Source: Acidihalobacter yilgarnensis (GTDB lineage: Bacteria; Pseudomonadota; Gammaproteobacteria; DSM-5130; Acidihalobacteraceae). Taken from it: a DNA stretch of 64,000 bases. The stretch is taken from assembly GCF_001753245.1 (NCBI RefSeq), contig NZ_CP017415.1, positions 2,322,501 through 2,386,500 on the forward strand, written 5' to 3'. The position numbers and the translations under genes were made by a program. Positions 55,335 through 64,000 of the stretch are shown here, one piece after another. Under the pieces are notes generated by a model. The model did no database searches, was not told where the DNA came from, and was given only the letters and a program-made list of their open reading frames with translations. Each line of letters opens with the position of its first letter. The stretch's first letter is position 1.

Positions 55335-55898
55335 TCATATGGTTCTTTGACTTGCGATCAATCGACGATGATGCCTAAAAATGAGCTTACTCAAACCATC
55401 CCGCATATCCTCGGCCATGCCGCGGAAACGTGCCGCAATCTTGACGCCGCGCCCACTGGGATCCAGCGAGACGACTTCCCCCCAACATCGGAGTGGCCTC
55501 GGATAGCTCGTTTTCAGGTAGATATCCATGCGCACAAGGTCGCCCATGGCCGGCGCCGAAGGGGCTTCGACGATCCAACTCAAACCATGCTCGGACAGGG
55601 CAACGGGAAATGCCTTGGGTAAGGCAAGCTGGTGGCGTAACAACTCACCCACCAGCTCAAGCACCAGACTCACCTTCGTGTCCAAGCGGGCCAAGGCTTG
55701 TATGACCTCCGGCTCTCCCCCTTTGGATTCGACGGGATGTTCATCGAGAACGCTGAACATGGCCAGCAAAGCCACGTTGGTCTCATTAATTTGCGACTGT
55801 ATTTCCGGAGCTGGCATCGCAGCGACGGGCTCCCACGCCAACGGCAAGGTCGCGCGGTATACGATGCCTTCGTCAAGCGGGCCGGTTGGTTCGTCCAT
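55335..55898 (-). CDS. Atypical PilZ-domain protein of the flagellar cluster
   Basis: A 187-residue protein: an N-terminal helical part with heptad-like leucines (LARLDTKVSLVLELVGELL, residues 70-88) and a C-terminal beta-barrel with RPLRCWGEVVSLDPSGRGVKIAARF. This fits the atypical tetrameric PilZ proteins such as Xanthomonas XC6012, which lack the RxxxR c-di-GMP motif; I see no such motif here. It is the last gene of the fliD-fliS-fliT operon. A flagellar or pilus regulatory role is inferred from context. Confidence 0.75.
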   Translation of the reverse strand: MDEPTGPLDEGIVYRATLPLAWEPVAAMPAPEIQSQINETNVALLAMFSVLDEHPVESKGGEPEVIQALARLDTKVSLVLELVGELLRHQLALPKAFPVALSEHGLSWIVEAPSAPAMGDLVRMDIYLKTSYPRPLRCWGEVVSLDPSGRGVKIAARFRGMAEDMRDGLSKLIFRHHRRLIASQRTI

Positions 55899-55927
55899 GC
55901 GTTTTAGGATAGCGTATTGTACCGAGC

Positions 55928-56290
55928 TTAGCCGACTGCGCTATGACTGTAGGCACGCGCGGCGCGGCGCACCAGTGCCTTGTGCTCGAGCGCCTGGACC
56001 GTACGCGCCCGATATCCATCGATCAAATCGACAAGATCCGCATTGATGGCCAGTAATTCTTGCAGCGCGATGCGCACCGCCTCAACCTCGTGTGGCAGAA
56101 CCGGTTTGCCCATCAGCGTTTCCAGCTGGGCGCGTAGGTTGGCCTCATTGCGTAACAGTTGGAGCCAGTCCGGCTCTGGATGACTGCTACGTGCGGCCTG
56201 CAACAACTGACGCCCGAGCGAAACCAAGCCTGCTAGAGCGTTGACCCGCTCCTCTTCAACCTTGGATACGCCTCTCTCGACGGCATTCAT
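55928..56290 (-). CDS. fliT: FliT-like flagellar chaperone
   Basis: A 120-residue helical protein in the fliT slot. The ATG overlaps the fliS stop (ATGA). Leucine-rich helices ([18 protein letters not shown] and [19 protein letters not shown]) suit a FliD-binding chaperone. Homology in the family is weak, so context carries much of the call. Confidence 0.78.
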   Translation of the reverse strand: MNAVERGVSKVEEERVNALAGLVSLGRQLLQAARSSHPEPDWLQLLRNEANLRAQLETLMGKPVLPHEVEAVRIALQELLAINADLVDLIDGYRARTVQALEHKALVRRAARAYSHSAVG

Positions 56291-56685
56291 GTGGAAGCCC
56301 GAACACCCTTCGTCGGCGAAATCGCATCCCAGCCGGATTTCACTTCCACCAGCAACGCAGCAACCTCATCGAGCAAACGGGTATCGTTTTGCGCATTCGC
56401 CTCGACCAAACGACGCGACATGTAGTCATAGAGTGCCTCGAGATTGCGTGCCAGCTCGCCGCCCTGATCATGGTCCAAATAGACCCGCAAGCCGTCGATG
56501 ATACGTATGCTATCGACGATCAGCTGAGCCTTAAGCCCGTAATCGCCCCGGCTGAGCGCGCCCTTCGCTCGTGCGATATTGTCGAGTCCACCTTGCATCA
56601 GCAATCGGATCAGGGTGTGCGGACTGGCATCGGCCACCGACCCCTCAAGACCTACCTGCTGATAGTGCCGCAATGCTTGGTTCAT
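56287..56685 (-). CDS. fliS: FliS, flagellin export chaperone
   Basis: A 132-residue helical chaperone that caps the flagellin C-terminus. Signature segments: [34 protein letters not shown] (from residue 4) and [20 protein letters not shown]. The ATG at 56685 follows GAGGCAGGG; a longer frame is rejected. Confidence 0.94.
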   Translation of the reverse strand: MNQALRHYQQVGLEGSVADASPHTLIRLLMQGGLDNIARAKGALSRGDYGLKAQLIVDSIRIIDGLRVYLDHDQGGELARNLEALYDYMSRRLVEANAQNDTRLLDEVAALLVEVKSGWDAISPTKGVRAST

Positions 56686-56760
56686 CGGATTAGCCCTGCC
56701 TCGTGAATGCGATGAAAAATCCATATAAAACGGAAACTCCGGGATTCAATTAAAAGTACC

Positions 56761-58197
56761 CTAACCGCCTGGTGTCGTACTGCTACTACTGCTGCTACTG
56801 CTACTACTCGCAGACGGCAGACTACCAAGCTGTGCACTCAGGTAATTGCCGGTACTCTTGAGATTAGCTACCAGAGTATCCATCGCCGTGTACTGTGCCA
56901 TCAGCGTCGACTGTTCCTGCTGCATTCTCGTGTTGAGGTCGCTGAACTGCGTCTGGATATTCGTAAGCTGTTGATTGATGCTGTTTGTGCGGGCTGTGAT
57001 GATCCCGTTCGGCCCGGTCATGCTGTTCACGGTCGTGCCCAGCTGGGTACCGATGGTCTGCAAGGCGGTGACCACACCCGTGTAATTGCTGGTCATGGCC
57101 GTACTGAGCGTGCCTGCATTGAGGCTCAGCGTGCCATTGGTATTGGCGGTAATCCCCAACGCCATCAGGTTCTGGTAATTGGCCGGTGCGCCGCTGATTC
57201 GCTGGACCACCCCGTTCTGAAAAAGATTGACAAGATTCTGGACCGTAGGATCGCCGAGTAAAATGCCTGCCGACTGCGTCTTGGCATCGTAGCTTGCGTA
57301 CTTGGTGACGTCCTGCGAGAAGCTGTTGTAAGCCGTCACGAAGGACTGCAGCGCCTGGGTAACCGCCCCGGTATTGGGTCCGACGGTCACGGTCACCGGT
57401 GAAGTGGTGACACCCGACAGATTCAGCGTCACGCCCGTCACTGCATTCGTGACCGTATTGCTCTGAGAACTCACGGCAATACCGCTGATATTCAGCTGAG
57501 CGTTCTGGGCGGCCACCGTTTGGCTCAGTGTCGAGGCGCCATTGGTGCCACTGTAGGTGAATGCACCCAGGCTTGAGCCACTATCGGTGATGTTGAGCTG
57601 ATGGTCGGTCCCAGCACTCGAAGTCAGTGCCAACTGGTAGCCACTACCATTGTTGACGACCGTGGCCGAGACACCGAAATTAGCCTGATTGATGCTATCG
57701 GCTACCCCCTGCAATGTGTTGTTGGAGCTATCAACCGTGATACTGGTCGGCGATGTCGCACTGTTGGCGGTAAACGTCGGCGGCGTGGTCGTGTTGTTGT
57801 AACTACCGAACTGGAAGGTCAGCGTCCCGGTACCTACCGCCGTGGTAGGCGAGCTGAACGTCGTACTGGCCAGGCTCTGAGCCTGTGCCAGCGCGCTGAC
57901 GCTGACGTTGTAGGAACCCGGTGTTGCGGTGCCGTCCGAAGTGGCGCCTACCAGTGCTGAATTGCTAGAAGAAGCGTTATAGCTGGGCGTCAGGCTACCG
58001 AGCGTCTTCAGCGCGCTGCTGATCGAGGAGGCATCGCTGTTGATCGCGCCGAAGGCCGACAACTGAGAATTGAGGCCATTCTGCTGATTCGTCAGCAATG
58101 TTTGCTGCGGTCCGAAATCCGCTTGTAGCAACTGGCTAACGATCGACTGGACGTTCAGCCCCGAGCCGACGCCTGGAGAGCTGATGATCCCGGACAT
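56761..58197 (-). CDS. fliD: FliD, filament cap protein (HAP2)
   Basis: A 478-residue cap protein. The N-terminal MSGIISSPGVGSGLNVQSIV and the C-terminal coiled-coil FliD_C region (LTNIQTQFSDLNTRMQQEQSTLMAQYTAMDTLVANL) are conserved, and the centre is Thr/Ser/Asn/Gly-rich with a flagellin-IN-like motif. The last 15 residues contain a run of Ser (codons AGT/AGC) ending TTPGG, an unusual tail that could expand or contract by slippage. Confidence 0.94.
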   Translation of the reverse strand: MSGIISSPGVGSGLNVQSIVSQLLQADFGPQQTLLTNQQNGLNSQLSAFGAINSDASSISSALKTLGSLTPSYNASSSNSALVGATSDGTATPGSYNVSVSALAQAQSLASTTFSSPTTAVGTGTLTFQFGSYNNTTTPPTFTANSATSPTSITVDSSNNTLQGVADSINQANFGVSATVVNNGSGYQLALTSSAGTDHQLNITDSGSSLGAFTYSGTNGASTLSQTVAAQNAQLNISGIAVSSQSNTVTNAVTGVTLNLSGVTTSPVTVTVGPNTGAVTQALQSFVTAYNSFSQDVTKYASYDAKTQSAGILLGDPTVQNLVNLFQNGVVQRISGAPANYQNLMALGITANTNGTLSLNAGTLSTAMTSNYTGVVTALQTIGTQLGTTVNSMTGPNGIITARTNSINQQLTNIQTQFSDLNTRMQQEQSTLMAQYTAMDTLVANLKSTGNYLSAQLGSLPSASSSSSSSSSSTTPGG

Positions 58198-58223
58198 AGT
58201 CCTGCCCCTCGCTTCAATATCCG

Positions 58224-58619
58224 TTAGGTTTTGACGACGACGCCCGTCGTCGTCAACTGATGCAATTCTTGCAATCTCTGCGCCAGGACCACCATATATT
58301 CTGGGGGTATCTGCCGCAACACTTGGCCGTTTGCCTGATCGATGACCTTGATGATGGTCTGATGCGTTGATTGATCGATACTAAATTTCAGCGTACGGCT
58401 TTGCGATTGCAAATAATCGTTGACTTGGACCAAGGCCTGATTGAGCGTGGACGGCTGAACCTTACCGCTTGGCAGCGTGCCAGGTGGCGTGGAATTGCCA
58501 CTCTCCGGGGCACTTGCCTGGGTCGCCTGGCTGCCGGTGCCTGATGCCGCGCTGGGTGAAGAACCACTCGCCGCCTGGACACCCGTCAACAGTGAAAGAT
58601 CGTTTGTAATTTGGTTCAT
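58224..58619 (-). CDS. flaG: FlaG family protein
   Basis: A 131-residue protein with a Ser/Ala/Gly-rich N-terminal half and the FlaG domain in the C-terminal half (LQSQSRTLKFSIDQSTHQTI, IKVIDQANGQVLRQIPPEYM). FlaG influences filament length. It lies between fliC and fliD, its usual place. AAGGGG precedes the ATG. Confidence 0.92.
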   Translation of the reverse strand: MNQITNDLSLLTGVQAASGSSPSAASGTGSQATQASAPESGNSTPPGTLPSGKVQPSTLNQALVQVNDYLQSQSRTLKFSIDQSTHQTIIKVIDQANGQVLRQIPPEYMVVLAQRLQELHQLTTTGVVVKT

Positions 58620-58683
58620 CCCCTTGAACCCTCCACCGTGGAGCCTATGAGCGGCGTATCCTTCGCCTCATCATCCCCAACCG

Positions 58684-58708
58684 GGAGCGGGGCTTGACGC
58701 CCCGCTCC
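58684..58708 (-). terminator. Hairpin downstream of fliC
   Basis: GGAGCGGGGC / GCCCCGCTCC 10-bp stem with a 5-nt loop, 19 bp past the fliC stop. There is no U-tract on the minus strand, so it may attenuate rather than fully stop transcription into flaG. Confidence 0.55.
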
Positions 58709-58726
58709 TTCCATGTCGCCTATGCG

Positions 58727-60094
58727 TTACTTAAGCAGCGTCAGCGCAACCTGTGGGTCCGTGTTGGCCTGGGCCACCATCGCCACACCCGCCTGCTGCA
58801 GAATCTGCGCCCGACTCAGTGCCGCCGTCTGCGCCGCGAAGTTCGTATCCTGGATACGGGAGCGCGCCGCCTGGGTGTTCGTCGAGGCCGATTGCAGGTT
58901 CGAGATGGTTGCCTGGAAGCGCGACTGAAGTGCACCGAGGAGACCACCATCACGGCTGAGCTGATTCAGCGCGAAGTCCATCGCCTTGACTGCCGTCTTG
59001 GCGCCGGTATAGGTCAGCACGTTGGTGCTGTTCAGCGTCAGGGTCGTCAGGCTACTGAAGTTAACGCCGGTGCCGCTCAAGCCGACGTTAGTCAACGTAG
59101 TGGCATTACCGCTCACCGAGATCGAACCGCCGACGCTGGTATAAAGTTCGATACCTGCAGAGATGGTCCCGCCGCTGGCGACTGCGACGCCACCGGTGCC
59201 CGTCACCGTGATGCTGGCCCCGGTCGAATCGGTCAAGGTCAGCGTACCCGACCCCGTGGTCGCGGTCACATTGGTCTGCGTGGTGTAGGCGTTGATTGCC
59301 GCCGCCACATCGCTGACCGTCGCGCCACTGGCGATATTCACGGACACACCGTCGATGGAGATCGTGCCGGAACCGGTATTGGTGTAACCCACCGTACCCG
59401 TGGTCGTATCGGCGCGCTGCGCATAGACCTGACTCTGGCTGCTGACGTTGTTGATCGCCGCCACCACATCCGAGACCGATCCGTTGTTACCCGTAAGATT
59501 CACCGCCACGTTGTTGATAGTGATGCTGCCGGAGGCGCCGCTCAGGTTGGCCGTATTGATGCTCGTACCGTCACCGTAGCTCGCGCCGAGGTTCTGGCCG
59601 CGTACGTCAAGGCCATTGGTGGAGATGATCTGGCCGGCATTGGCGCCCACCTGGAACACCAGATTGCTCAGGCTACCGTTGAGGATTGACTGGCCGTTGA
59701 ACTGCGTGTCCTGCGCCGTCGTATTGACCTGCGCGATGGACTGCTGAACCTGAGCGTTCAGCGCTTGGCGATCCTGGGCCGAGTTCGTGGAATTCGCCGC
59801 CTGGATACCCAGCGTACGGATGCTTTGCAGCTGACTATTGATCGTGCTCATGGCGCCGTTGGCCACCTGCGCAAACGAAATACCGTCGTTAGCGTTGCGC
59901 ATAGCCTGATTGAAGCCGTTGATCTGCGCCGTCATGCGCTGCGCGATCGCGTAGCCGGCTGGGTTGTCGGCCGGGCTGTTGATGCTCAGACCGGAGGACA
60001 GTTGGGCAATCGCGCTATCCAATTGGCTCTGCGAAGAGTTCAAATTGTTCTGCGCATTCAAGGACGCGATGTTCGTATTGATGACAAGTGCCAT
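58727..60094 (-). CDS. fliC: FliC flagellin
   Basis: A 455-residue flagellin. Conserved D0/D1 N-terminus (MALVINTNIASLNAQNNL, LSSGLSINSPADNPAGYAIA) and C-terminus (RSRIQDTNFAAQTAALSRAQ, ending ALTLLK). The central domain (about 140-390) is Gly/Ser/Thr/Val-rich and carries two flagellin-IN-type repeats (INNVAVNLTGNNGSVSDVVAAI and ISIDGVSVNIASGATVSDVAAA, each starting with a beta-hairpin). It has only three Lys in total and very few charges in the centre, and many Ser/Thr that could be glycosylated. A sigma-28 promoter and GGAGG precede it. Confidence 0.96.
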   Translation of the reverse strand: MALVINTNIASLNAQNNLNSSQSQLDSAIAQLSSGLSINSPADNPAGYAIAQRMTAQINGFNQAMRNANDGISFAQVANGAMSTINSQLQSIRTLGIQAANSTNSAQDRQALNAQVQQSIAQVNTTAQDTQFNGQSILNGSLSNLVFQVGANAGQIISTNGLDVRGQNLGASYGDGTSINTANLSGASGSITINNVAVNLTGNNGSVSDVVAAINNVSSQSQVYAQRADTTTGTVGYTNTGSGTISIDGVSVNIASGATVSDVAAAINAYTTQTNVTATTGSGTLTLTDSTGASITVTGTGGVAVASGGTISAGIELYTSVGGSISVSGNATTLTNVGLSGTGVNFSSLTTLTLNSTNVLTYTGAKTAVKAMDFALNQLSRDGGLLGALQSRFQATISNLQSASTNTQAARSRIQDTNFAAQTAALSRAQILQQAGVAMVAQANTDPQVALTLLK

Positions 60095-60198
60095 GTCTGT
60101 AACCTCCGTTACGTGCTACCCGATTTATATGACTTAATACCTGCGCCACCTGGCGGCTACTCTCGCTAAGCGCGCCACACAGGCCGCTTACGCCAAAA

Positions 60199-60225
60199 AT
60201 ATCGGCCGGGCGCGGCGGAACTTTA
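60199..60225 (-). promoter_or_regulatory. Sigma-28 (FliA) promoter of fliC
   Basis: Minus-strand TAAAGTTC - 11 nt - GCCGATAT: 7/8 and 7/8 matches to the sigma-28 boxes with ideal spacing, about 105 nt before the ATG. Confidence 0.9.
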
Positions 60226-60259
60226 GGTTTTTTTTCGGGCAATAACGGGTAGGGAAGAT

Positions 60260-60289
60260 ACACGAGGCCGACACCAGCCGGCCTCGTGT
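60260..60289 (-). terminator. Hairpin after the large glycosyltransferase gene
   Basis: ACACGAGGCCG / CGGCCTCGTGT 11-bp stem with an 8-nt loop, 7 bp past the stop at 60297 and ahead of the fliC promoter. Only a short T-rich stretch (TATCTTCC) follows on the minus strand. Confidence 0.6.
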
Positions 60290-60296
60290 CGGGGAT

Positions 60297-63200
60297 TCAT
60301 GGCAGCCAGGCGGCCAGCCAAGCATCAAGGTTGTCCTCAAGCAGCCAACGTTCACGGACATGATGCTTCAGTCGATCCCCCGCCAGCGCAGTGGCGTCCA
60401 GATCGTCGACATGCGAGCGGATCGCCTCGACCCAATCCTTGAAACGATTGCGCACGCGGGTGACCGGGAAATCCCCCTGATAAGGCGTAAGGTCCGAACA
60501 GACCACCGGGTATCCCAGTATCCCGTACTCCAGCAGGCGCAAGTGGCTCTTGGCGTGGTTGAACGGCACATCCTCCAGTGGCGCAATCGCAAGGTCGAGA
60601 TTCAAACTGGCCAGTTTGGCAGGGTATTCGGCGATCGGGACGGGTTCATGAAATTCACGCACATAGGCGCGGATAGCAGGCGGGCACATTCCGAGAAAGA
60701 CCCAATCCACCTCATCCTTGAGCGCCTCGACCACCCCCTCGATCAGCTCCAGGTCGCCGGTATGACTGATGCCGCCAGCCCAACCGACACGCGGCTTGGG
60801 TCCAACGCGACGGCTAGGTGCGTAGCGGTCCCAAACGGCCGCCTCAATGAAATTGGGCACCACGCGTATATCGTCGGCCAGATCGCGATATGCCTCGGCC
60901 AGTGGCGTGGTGGCTACGACCAGTCGATCGCAGGCCGACACGGCACGGCGCAGATGCTTGAACAGATCTTTCGGCAAATGCTTCTTGTGAGCATTCTTGA
61001 TTGGCACATTGGTGACCAAATCGTCAATCTCGAAAACGCAGAACACGTCTGGATTGAAGCGCTTGTGGCGCTCGATCGCCTCGATCTGAAAGGGTTCCAC
61101 CTGTCGCTGCAAAATCAGGCTGTCCGGCCTGATTCTCGCCAGTTCCGGAGGCGTGAAAATACGATCGACCTCACGGCCCTGAATGCGTCCGGCGCGGATC
61201 AGCGCACGAGCTGGCGCGATGACCCGATATTCTCCGCAACCCATCCGATCTGCTGGCTGAGCCACGATTCGCGGGCGCGGGCGCCACTCTGGATCCCAGA
61301 GCAGCGCCGGCTCTGTCTCGGGCTTGAACTCGGTATCCTTCAAGCTCAGGTAGCGATTGTATGCGGAGTCGTTGGCCATTTCCGGCAGCCAACGCGCGTA
61401 CATACAGGCTTGCTCGCGCTGGAAACGCTCCAGCTTGGCGTTATCCGGAGTTTGTTCCACTCCGGACTGCTGGCTCTTAGAACCCTCGTGCATAAGGATT
61501 GCGTTCGGCGTCCAGACAACCCGATACCCTGCCGTACGCGCCTTGAGGCACAAATCGATGTCGCTATAGGAAACCGCGAGATCGTCGGCATCCAAGCCAC
61601 CTAGCTGCTCGAAGAGCGTGCGGCGAACCAACAGACACGCCCCCGTCACCGCCGAGTAGGACTGCACGGTCATCAGGCGCGCGTAATACCCTGGATCCTT
61701 GGGGTCGCGACCGATGAACGGATGTTCGGCCGGCCCCTTCATGCCAAGCACGACACCCGCATGTTGGATCTTCCCATCCGGGAACAACAGCTTGGCGCCA
61801 ACCACGCCCACGTCCGGGCGCTGGGCATGCGCCATCATCTCGTCGAGCCACTCGGCATGCAGCACAGCTGTATCGTTGTTGAGCAGCAGCAGATATTCGC
61901 CCCGCGCCTCGGCAGCGGCAAGATCATTCATGGCCGAATAATTGAAGGAATGCGGGTAGTCGATAACTCGGAGCCGACCACCAAGCTCCTCCTCCAGTCC
62001 GCGCAGTCCGTCAAGGTACTCAGTCGCATCCGGAGCAGCGCTACCGTTGTCCACCACCAGGATTTCGTAGTTCGGATAGGCCGTCAGCTTGAGTAAGGAT
62101 TCCAGGCAGCGCTGCAATACCGGCTGCTGATCACGCGTAGGCACAATGATCGAAACCATCGGCTGCGCCGCATGCCGGTAGCGAATGCGGTAGGTCGTCG
62201 GAAGCTCGCCATTTTCGACTTCTGCATCGATAGCCAAGCGAGCGAGGTGCGCCATCAATGCTTGGCGGCCCTGTTCCAGCATCTCCGACAGCGGTATGTG
62301 CGCATAACTCGACTGCTGCCTCCTCCCGTACAACGCGCCGGGCACATGCCCGATGGCGGCATCCCCCCCTGTTCCCAGGCTCGCAACATCAACTCGTATT
62401 CCTCCAACCCTTCGAAGGTCGGATCGAACCCGCCGAGGCGGGCAAAAAAATCTCGCCGCACCCACATCACCCCGCCGGTATAGGGCATGCTCCTGAGATA
62501 ATCCAAATTAAAATCAGGCTTGAAGTGAGGATCGCCGATGGGTTCCCCACTCAAATCCACCTGGTATTCATCCGTATAAATCACCTGCCATTCGGGATGC
62601 GCCACCATTGCAGTCGCCAAACGAAACAGCGCTTCAGGGGACAATTGGTCTCCCGCGTGAATCAAGCAGACCCAATCCGCCTCAAGCGCCAACAAGCTCT
62701 GATTGACGGCATCGAGCACAGCAGTTTCGACTGCACACCACGGGTATTCTCGCGCCTGCGCCGGGGCATTTCCTTCACCCACCAGACTCACACTGGCAGG
62801 CAACAGCCACTGCGCATCCAATGCGGCCAACGTCCGGGGCAGCAAGGCGTCGTAGGCCTCACTCGCGAGGACCACCAACCCAAACGTGGGCAACGCCCCG
62901 GTAGCAATCGCTTCTTCTGCCCAGATCCGCCAGTCAATCTCAACGGGCAACGGTGGGGGCGACGTAGAAGGCCCTGGCGGTGGGTTGGCCATGGCAGCCA
63001 ACGCCTCGACCTTGCGTCGCCGGCGCGTCGGTAGCAGGTCGTATTGCGAGCGCAGCGCAGCCAAACCCGACAACCAGCGACAGGCGCCCGCATGCGCCTG
63101 GTATTCGCGCATCCTGCCACGGGCTCGCTCACCGATGCGCCGTCGCAGTTCCGCATCGCCGGCAAGTGCGCGCACCCAGACGGCCGCCTCATCAACATCC

Positions 63201-64000
63201 GGATCGGCCCAATTGGCCGGTTGCCCGATAAAATCGGCCGAGTACACCTGGGTATCGCCATCGACCGGAATCAAGCGATAACTCACCAGGCATGCGCTGT
63301 CCGGCGTCATATAGCTCATATTCCCCGACCAGGCAGTTGCAACCACCGGCTTGCCCAATGCCATGAATTCCATCGGCACTAGGCCCAGCCCTTCAGCACG
63401 ATGCAGCGAGATGAAGGCATCGCAGCAGGCATAAAGGCTTACGGTATCCGTATAACTGAGACTCTCCGTCATCAAGTGCACGCGGGGATGCCCTTCTAAC
63501 AGGCCAGCCAGTTGCTGCGCCCATTCACCAGGACCCGCGTTGTTGATTTTGATCAGCAAGTGCGCCTGATCTAAATCGCCAGCACCTGCCAGAAAAGCCT
63601 TGATCGCGGCGAAGGGGTTTTTTCGTTGATGGTCGCTGGCCGGCTCGAAGGCCGTCACGAACATTACCGCATCCTCTGCCTCTGGCAAGCCGAAATCCGC
63701 GCGCTGCTTGCCATTCGGCTCCGGCAGGCTCACCGGCACCGGAGCATCCAGCGCCAGGGGTCCATCGCAGGAAAAGGCCATTGCCGCCTCGACAAAGCGA
63801 GATCCGCCCAACACCACATCCATCACGCGCAACGCGGGATGCCAAACGGCGGGTACTACCGGCAACTCCCACATGGCCCAAAGTACATTGATCCGGTCCA
63901 GTAGCTGCAACGACTCACCAATGCTGGTCAGCAGCCACGGCATGGTCGCAGGCGGCAACAAAAACAGGTTGATTTCATGCGGCAGAGATTGGATATCGGT
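60297..64000 (-). pseudogene. Giant multidomain glycosyltransferase (GT4-GT2-GT2-GT4), frameshifted, 5' end beyond window
   Basis: About 1235 codons are visible. In order: a GT4 domain with FISLHRAEGLGLVPMEFMAL; a degenerate GT2-like domain (FKPDFNLDYLRSMPYTGGVM); a full GT2 domain (MVSIIVPTRDQQPVLQRCLE, then LLLLNNDTAVLHAEWLDEMM); and a C-terminal GT4-like domain (RVGWAGGISHTGDLELIEG). The first frame ends at 62255 and the second takes over at a G7 tract on the coding strand (62363-62369); one more G gives RAWEQGGDAAIGHVPGALYGR. The frame is open to the right window edge. Its place next to fliC suggests flagellin or surface-polysaccharide glycosylation; the donor and acceptor are unknown. 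Confidence 0.85.

Noticed and set aside
1-64000. tRNA, rRNA, CRISPR arrays, phage genes or toxin-antitoxin pairs
   Set aside because: I looked for these on both strands and saw nothing I could support.

Overview
The window is almost entirely a polar-flagellum and chemotaxis island of a high-GC gammaproteobacterium. Gene order and regulators (FleQ/FleS/FleR, FlhF/FlhG, FliA, CheYZAB, MotCD, a ParA-like protein, two CheW-type proteins, DUF2802) follow the Pseudomonas/Vibrio-type polar-flagellum plan. The flagellin is nearly devoid of lysine and poor in charged residues in its central part. Together with the overall gene style this suggests an acidophilic or extremophilic relative of Chromatiales/Ectothiorhodospiraceae (Acidihalobacter-like). 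That taxonomic guess is inference only.

Left flank (1-7.8 kb): a YjbQ-family gene cut by the window edge, a GT4 glycosyltransferase, an FUSC-family membrane protein, oxyR, a convergent peroxiredoxin-glutaredoxin fusion gene with a near-perfect OxyR half-operator overlapping its promoter, a PA0069-type radical SAM gene and a metallo-beta-lactamase-fold hydrolase.

Flagellar periphery (7.9-16.7 kb): a diguanylate cyclase behind a sigma-54-type promoter, a YcgR-like PilZ protein, cheR, flgN, flgM, flgA, cheV, an HDOD protein, a second FliK-like protein and a free-standing FlhB C-terminal-domain protein. Core island on the minus strand (16.3-60.1 kb): DUF2802, cheW, cheW-like, parA, motD, motC, cheB, cheA, cheZ, cheY, fliA, flhG, flhF, flhA, flhB, fliR-fliL, three chemoreceptor genes, fliK, fliJ-fliE, fleR, fleS, fleQ, a PilZ-type gene, fliT, fliS, fliD, flaG and fliC. 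A giant multidomain glycosyltransferase gene lies upstream of fliC and runs off the right edge; it is a candidate flagellin glycosyltransferase.

Regulation readable in the sequence: sigma-28 (TAAA-N15-GCCGATAA type) promoters precede fliC, flgM, cheV and one chemoreceptor gene. Sigma-54 (TGGCAC-N5-TTGC type) promoters precede fliE, fliL, fliK, the diguanylate cyclase and perhaps fleS. This matches a FleQ - sigma-54 - FliA hierarchy with FlgM as anti-sigma factor.

Oddities: (1) a complete 2618-bp IS21-family element with a 6-bp target duplication sits inside codons 6-8 of fliF, and its terminal repeat supplies a new in-frame GTG start. (2) cheA, fliI, fliK and the large glycosyltransferase gene are each broken by an apparent one-base loss in a G/C run, either sequence errors, slippage (phase) variation or decay of motility. 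(3) Two adjacent chemoreceptor genes share a ~1.04-kb block with a single mismatch while their sensor halves have diverged, which indicates recent gene conversion or partial duplication.
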